Shown one piece after another: positions 8,068-9,539 of a stretch of DNA of 9,539 bases; within the stretch, counting starts at the first letter, position 1, and each line of letters opens with the position of its first letter. A model generated the notes under the pieces. That model made no database searches and was not told where the DNA came from. It was given only the letters and a program-made list of their open reading frames with translations. The stretch comes from Candidatus Dadabacteria bacterium (lineage in GTDB: Bacteria > Desulfobacterota_D > UBA1144 > Nemesobacterales > CSP1-2). Location of the stretch: the NCBI GenBank assembly GCA_022615255.1, contig JAKEHC010000182.1, forward strand, positions 1-9,539, given 5' to 3'. The position numbers and the translations under genes were made by a program.

Positions 8068-8093
8068 TAGGGATAGCATATATGCGTTCCCTA
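8068..8093. promoter_or_regulatory. 26-bp interrupted palindrome, candidate operator
   Basis: The bases read TAGGGA, TA, GCATATATGC, GT, TCCCTA. Outer six-base arms and the ten-base core are perfectly self-complementary; only the two dinucleotide spacers break the symmetry (22 of 26 positions symmetric). It lies in the 214-base gap between nuoI and the dehydrogenase. No T-run follows on either strand, so it is a poor terminator. The symmetry and the position just upstream of the -10-like region favour a dimeric regulator's binding site. No regulator gene is in the window. Confidence 0.5.
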
Positions 8094-8115
8094 CGTTAAG
8101 ATTCCCCGCTTCGGA

Positions 8116-8133
8116 TTGACAGGGGTATGTCAA
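8116..8133. repeat. Short inverted repeat TTGACA / TGTCAA
   Basis: Perfect six-base arms (8116-8121 and 8128-8133) around a six-base spacer, 50 bases downstream of the nuoI stop. As RNA from the nuoI side it would form a small hairpin with loop UACCCC but no U-tract. It could be a second operator half-site cluster or chance. The rest of the 7970-8183 gap, apart from the listed sites, shows no gene or RNA that I recognise. Confidence 0.3.
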
Positions 8134-8183
8134 ATTGCTTTAAGAAGTTTACACTAGCGAAGAACAGCGAGGGAATTTGATAA

Positions 8184-8762
8184 TTAAACTGATAAAACCA
8201 TTTTGACCTTTTCAATTTCTTCGGGTTCGTCTAAAATATCACCCTCCGCTCTTTCATACAAGAAATTAGCGTTATCCCTCGGGGCAACGCTTTTTACATT
8301 AGGATTGAAGAAAACCTCTTTCGTATGAATAAGCCCTGCCCTGTTGTATGAAGCGAGCTCGTACTCCATCCCCATTCTAAGGGCATCGCAGGGACAGGCT
8401 TCAACGCAGAACCCGCAGAAAACGCATCTCATGAAGTCTATGTTGTATACCTTCGGGCTTCTTTCAACCCCATATTCATCAGAAGCCTCAGCCACTATAG
8501 ATATTGCCTGCGTTGGACATGCAACCTCGCATAGCTTGCACGCAACGCATCTTATCTTGCCCTCGTCATCCGCCGGGAGGATATGAAGTCCCCTATACCT
8601 TGGAGGAAGCTGCTTTACCTCCTCAGGGTATTGAACGGTTATTGGCTTAAAATTAAGAATATGCATCAGGGTTATTTTCAAGCCCCTAATTATCTCAGGA
8701 ACGTAGATCCTCTCAAGGAAATTTAACTTTGGTGGCTCTATTACCTTTACTCTTATCGCCAT
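8184..8762 (-). CDS. nuoI: NADH-quinone oxidoreductase subunit I (NuoI), 2x[4Fe-4S] ferredoxin-type
   Basis: A 192-residue NuoI-type protein (E. coli NuoI is 180). In complex I it sits in the peripheral arm next to the membrane and carries clusters N6a and N6b, passing electrons toward the quinone site. Two classic CxxCxxCxxxCP motifs are present: Cys 72, 75, 78, 82 and Cys 113, 116, 119, 123. NuoI hallmarks separating it from ordinary ferredoxins are the N-terminal amphipathic region (FLERIYVPEIIRGLKITL), the YPEE...LPPRYRG segment before the first cluster, and the C-terminal RAGLIHTKEVF. I chose ATG 8762 because AGGAAGAG lies just upstream; a GTG at 8801 would add 13 residues but has no ribosome binding site. 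No nuoH precedes and no nuoJ follows: upstream is korB (168-base gap), downstream a non-coding gap. It is therefore an orphan subunit, possibly supplying a dispersed nuo set or serving as acceptor for the oxidoreductase. Confidence 0.9.
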   Translation of the reverse strand: MAIRVKVIEPPKLNFLERIYVPEIIRGLKITLMHILNFKPITVQYPEEVKQLPPRYRGLHILPADDEGKIRCVACKLCEVACPTQAISIVAEASDEYGVERSPKVYNIDFMRCVFCGFCVEACPCDALRMGMEYELASYNRAGLIHTKEVFFNPNVKSVAPRDNANFLYERAEGDILDEPEEIEKVKMVLSV

Positions 8763-8764
8763 AA

Positions 8765-8772
8765 CTCTTCCT
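8765..8772 (-). promoter_or_regulatory. Ribosome binding site deciding the nuoI start
   Basis: Minus strand AGGAAGAG immediately precedes ATG 8762 (core GGAAG about four bases away). The spacing is a little short, but the alternative GTG at 8801 has nothing similar upstream, so this site favours the shorter 192-residue protein. Confidence 0.55.
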
Positions 8773-8893
8773 ATAGCTACTGTACTTTCATATTCTAACA
8801 CAAATCGACAGCTATAAAAGTCTCAGACGAATACCCTAATAGAAAATTTGTTGAGCTTTGAATTAAAATAATTGCAAAGAGTAGAGCTGATTC

Positions 8894-8921
8894 GTAGGGG
8901 CGAACGGCTGTTCGCCCCTAC
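8894..8921. repeat. Perfect 28-base palindrome (12-bp arms, 4-base loop)
   Basis: GTAGGGGCGAAC, loop GGCT, then GTTCGCCCCTAC. The arms are perfectly complementary and G+C-rich inside an otherwise A+T-rich 168-base gap, and begin nine bases after the korB stop. Neither strand has a following T-run, so it is not a standard intrinsic terminator, though the strong hairpin may stabilise the korB transcript end. From memory, palindromes with GTAGGGGCG / CGCCCCTAC ends recur between genes in several bacterial lineages, so it may be a REP-like dispersed element; this is not checked. I see no gene in 8763-8930. Confidence 0.7.
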
Positions 8922-8930
8922 TGCTTAAAA

Positions 8931-9539
8931 TCACTTAACTTCCCAGACGTCTCCAGAGTAAATAAGTTTATGAAGGTCTGTCGAGAATTTTTCTTTTGCC
9001 TTCTCAATCTGCCCGTGAATCAATTCTTCAAAACTCGGTTGCTCAACCCTTCTAAGCACGCCCATAGGCACAGGGAATTGCGGCCAGTAAAGTTTTGAGA
9101 GGGCGAATGCAAACGGGAGGCTGGTTTCATCGTAGACTGTAATATCATCAGGGGGATTCCCGGCTTCAAATTCCACTATTTCAAATTTGCCATCCCTAAA
9201 TTTTAAACCCTTGTCTCTATTTTTACCAAAGATAAGAGGCTTGCCATGTTCTACAACAAGGTTTCTGTCATCCCTCACGTCCTTTGCTGTAAATTGATCG
9301 AATACACCGTCATTATAAACATAGCAGTTCTGATATATATGCAGGAAAGCTGTTCCTTTATGCTTGTAAGCTTCCAGAATTACCTGTATAAGGTGCTTTA
9401 AATAGGTGGCATCCGTCCTTGCTACAAAGGTAGCCCCGGATGCGAGGGCGAGGGCTACTGGTTCTACAGGCTCCTCAACCGTCCCCATAGGGGCAGTTCT
9501 ATTTACCATCCCCTTATCGCTCGTAGGTGAGTATTGCCC
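8931..9539 (-). CDS. korB: 2-oxoacid (2-oxoglutarate):ferredoxin oxidoreductase beta subunit, 5' partial
   Basis: C-terminal 202 residues of the beta subunit of a thiamine-diphosphate-dependent 2-oxoacid:ferredoxin oxidoreductase. With the alpha subunit it converts a 2-oxoacid plus CoA to acyl-CoA and CO2 and reduces ferredoxin, in an oxidative or reductive TCA branch. The frame is open to the right edge: codons before the internal ATG at 9507-9509 read G-Q-Y-S-P-T-S-D-K-G, the conserved stretch that follows the diphosphate-binding motif in this family, so that ATG is not the start. Other family signs are ALASGATFVART, the IYQNC-x-x-x-NDGVFD segment typical of the KorB subgroup, and a late EHGKPLIFGK. 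The GDGD-type cofactor motif and Fe-S cysteines lie outside the window. Substrate preference (2-oxoglutarate versus pyruvate) is inferred from subgroup resemblance. The alpha-subunit gene is expected just upstream, off the window. A perfect palindrome follows its stop, then nuoI. Confidence 0.9.
   Translation of the reverse strand, partial: GQYSPTSDKGMVNRTAPMGTVEEPVEPVALALASGATFVARTDATYLKHLIQVILEAYKHKGTAFLHIYQNCYVYNDGVFDQFTAKDVRDDRNLVVEHGKPLIFGKNRDKGLKFRDGKFEIVEFEAGNPPDDITVYDETSLPFAFALSKLYWPQFPVPMGVLRRVEQPSFEELIHGQIEKAKEKFSTDLHKLIYSGDVWEVK

Noticed and set aside
8116..8144. Possible plus-strand promoter, TTGACA with TTTAAG 17 bases later
   Set aside because: The -10 matches only four of six positions and it would drive transcription antisense to nuoI. 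TTGACA is better explained as an arm of the inverted repeat.
8344..8586. Open plus-strand frame of 80 codons opposite nuoI
   Set aside because: It lies antisense to the cysteine-rich cluster motifs, whose codon pattern produces the open frame; no domain or ribosome binding site supports it.
8763..8801. Longer nuoI starting at GTG 8801
   Set aside because: No Shine-Dalgarno upstream, and the extra 13 residues precede the point where NuoI similarity begins. ATG 8762 has AGGAAGAG just before it.

Overview
The window looks like a chromosomal stretch from a Gram-negative bacterium of moderate G+C. The Gram-negative reading rests on a periplasmic alpha-2-macroglobulin and a penicillin-binding protein 1C encoded together. 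The 2-oxoacid:ferredoxin oxidoreductase subunit and a complex I NuoI subunit point to a ferredoxin-using metabolism, of the kind found for example in Desulfobacterota-like lineages. The lineage is a guess and cannot be fixed from this sequence.

Left part, plus strand (1-6918): a 5'-truncated bacterial alpha-2-macroglobulin (1-4131, intact CLEQ thioester), a two-gene MNT/HEPN toxin-antitoxin module (mntA 4188-4478, hepT 4475-4813), then pbpC (4828-6918). The macroglobulin and PBP1C are classic neighbours (yfhM-pbpC in E. coli) and are thought to act together in the periplasm: one traps attacking proteases, the other repairs murein. Here the toxin-antitoxin pair sits exactly between them, with its own candidate extended -10 promoter and a different arginine-codon preference. 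This looks like insertion of a mobile module into a conserved gene pair. The start of pbpC lies 14 bases after hepT and its leader peptide is unusual.

Right part, minus strand (6935-9539): reading in the direction of transcription, the C-terminal two thirds of a 2-oxoacid (probably 2-oxoglutarate):ferredoxin oxidoreductase beta subunit (runs off the right edge), a stand-alone nuoI-type 2x[4Fe-4S] protein, and a zinc-binding medium-chain dehydrogenase/reductase that converges on pbpC. The korB-nuoI neighbourhood suggests a path of electrons from 2-oxoacid oxidation into complex I.

Non-coding structure: a 26-bp dyad upstream of the dehydrogenase (8068-8093), placed where a -35 element would be; a small inverted repeat (8116-8133); and a perfect 12-bp-arm palindrome (8894-8921) between korB and nuoI that resembles a dispersed intergenic repeat. 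No tRNA, rRNA, CRISPR array or insertion sequence was seen. No wholly unknown system is evident. The most unusual points are the toxin-antitoxin module splitting yfhM-pbpC, the orphan nuoI, and the uncharacterised palindromes.
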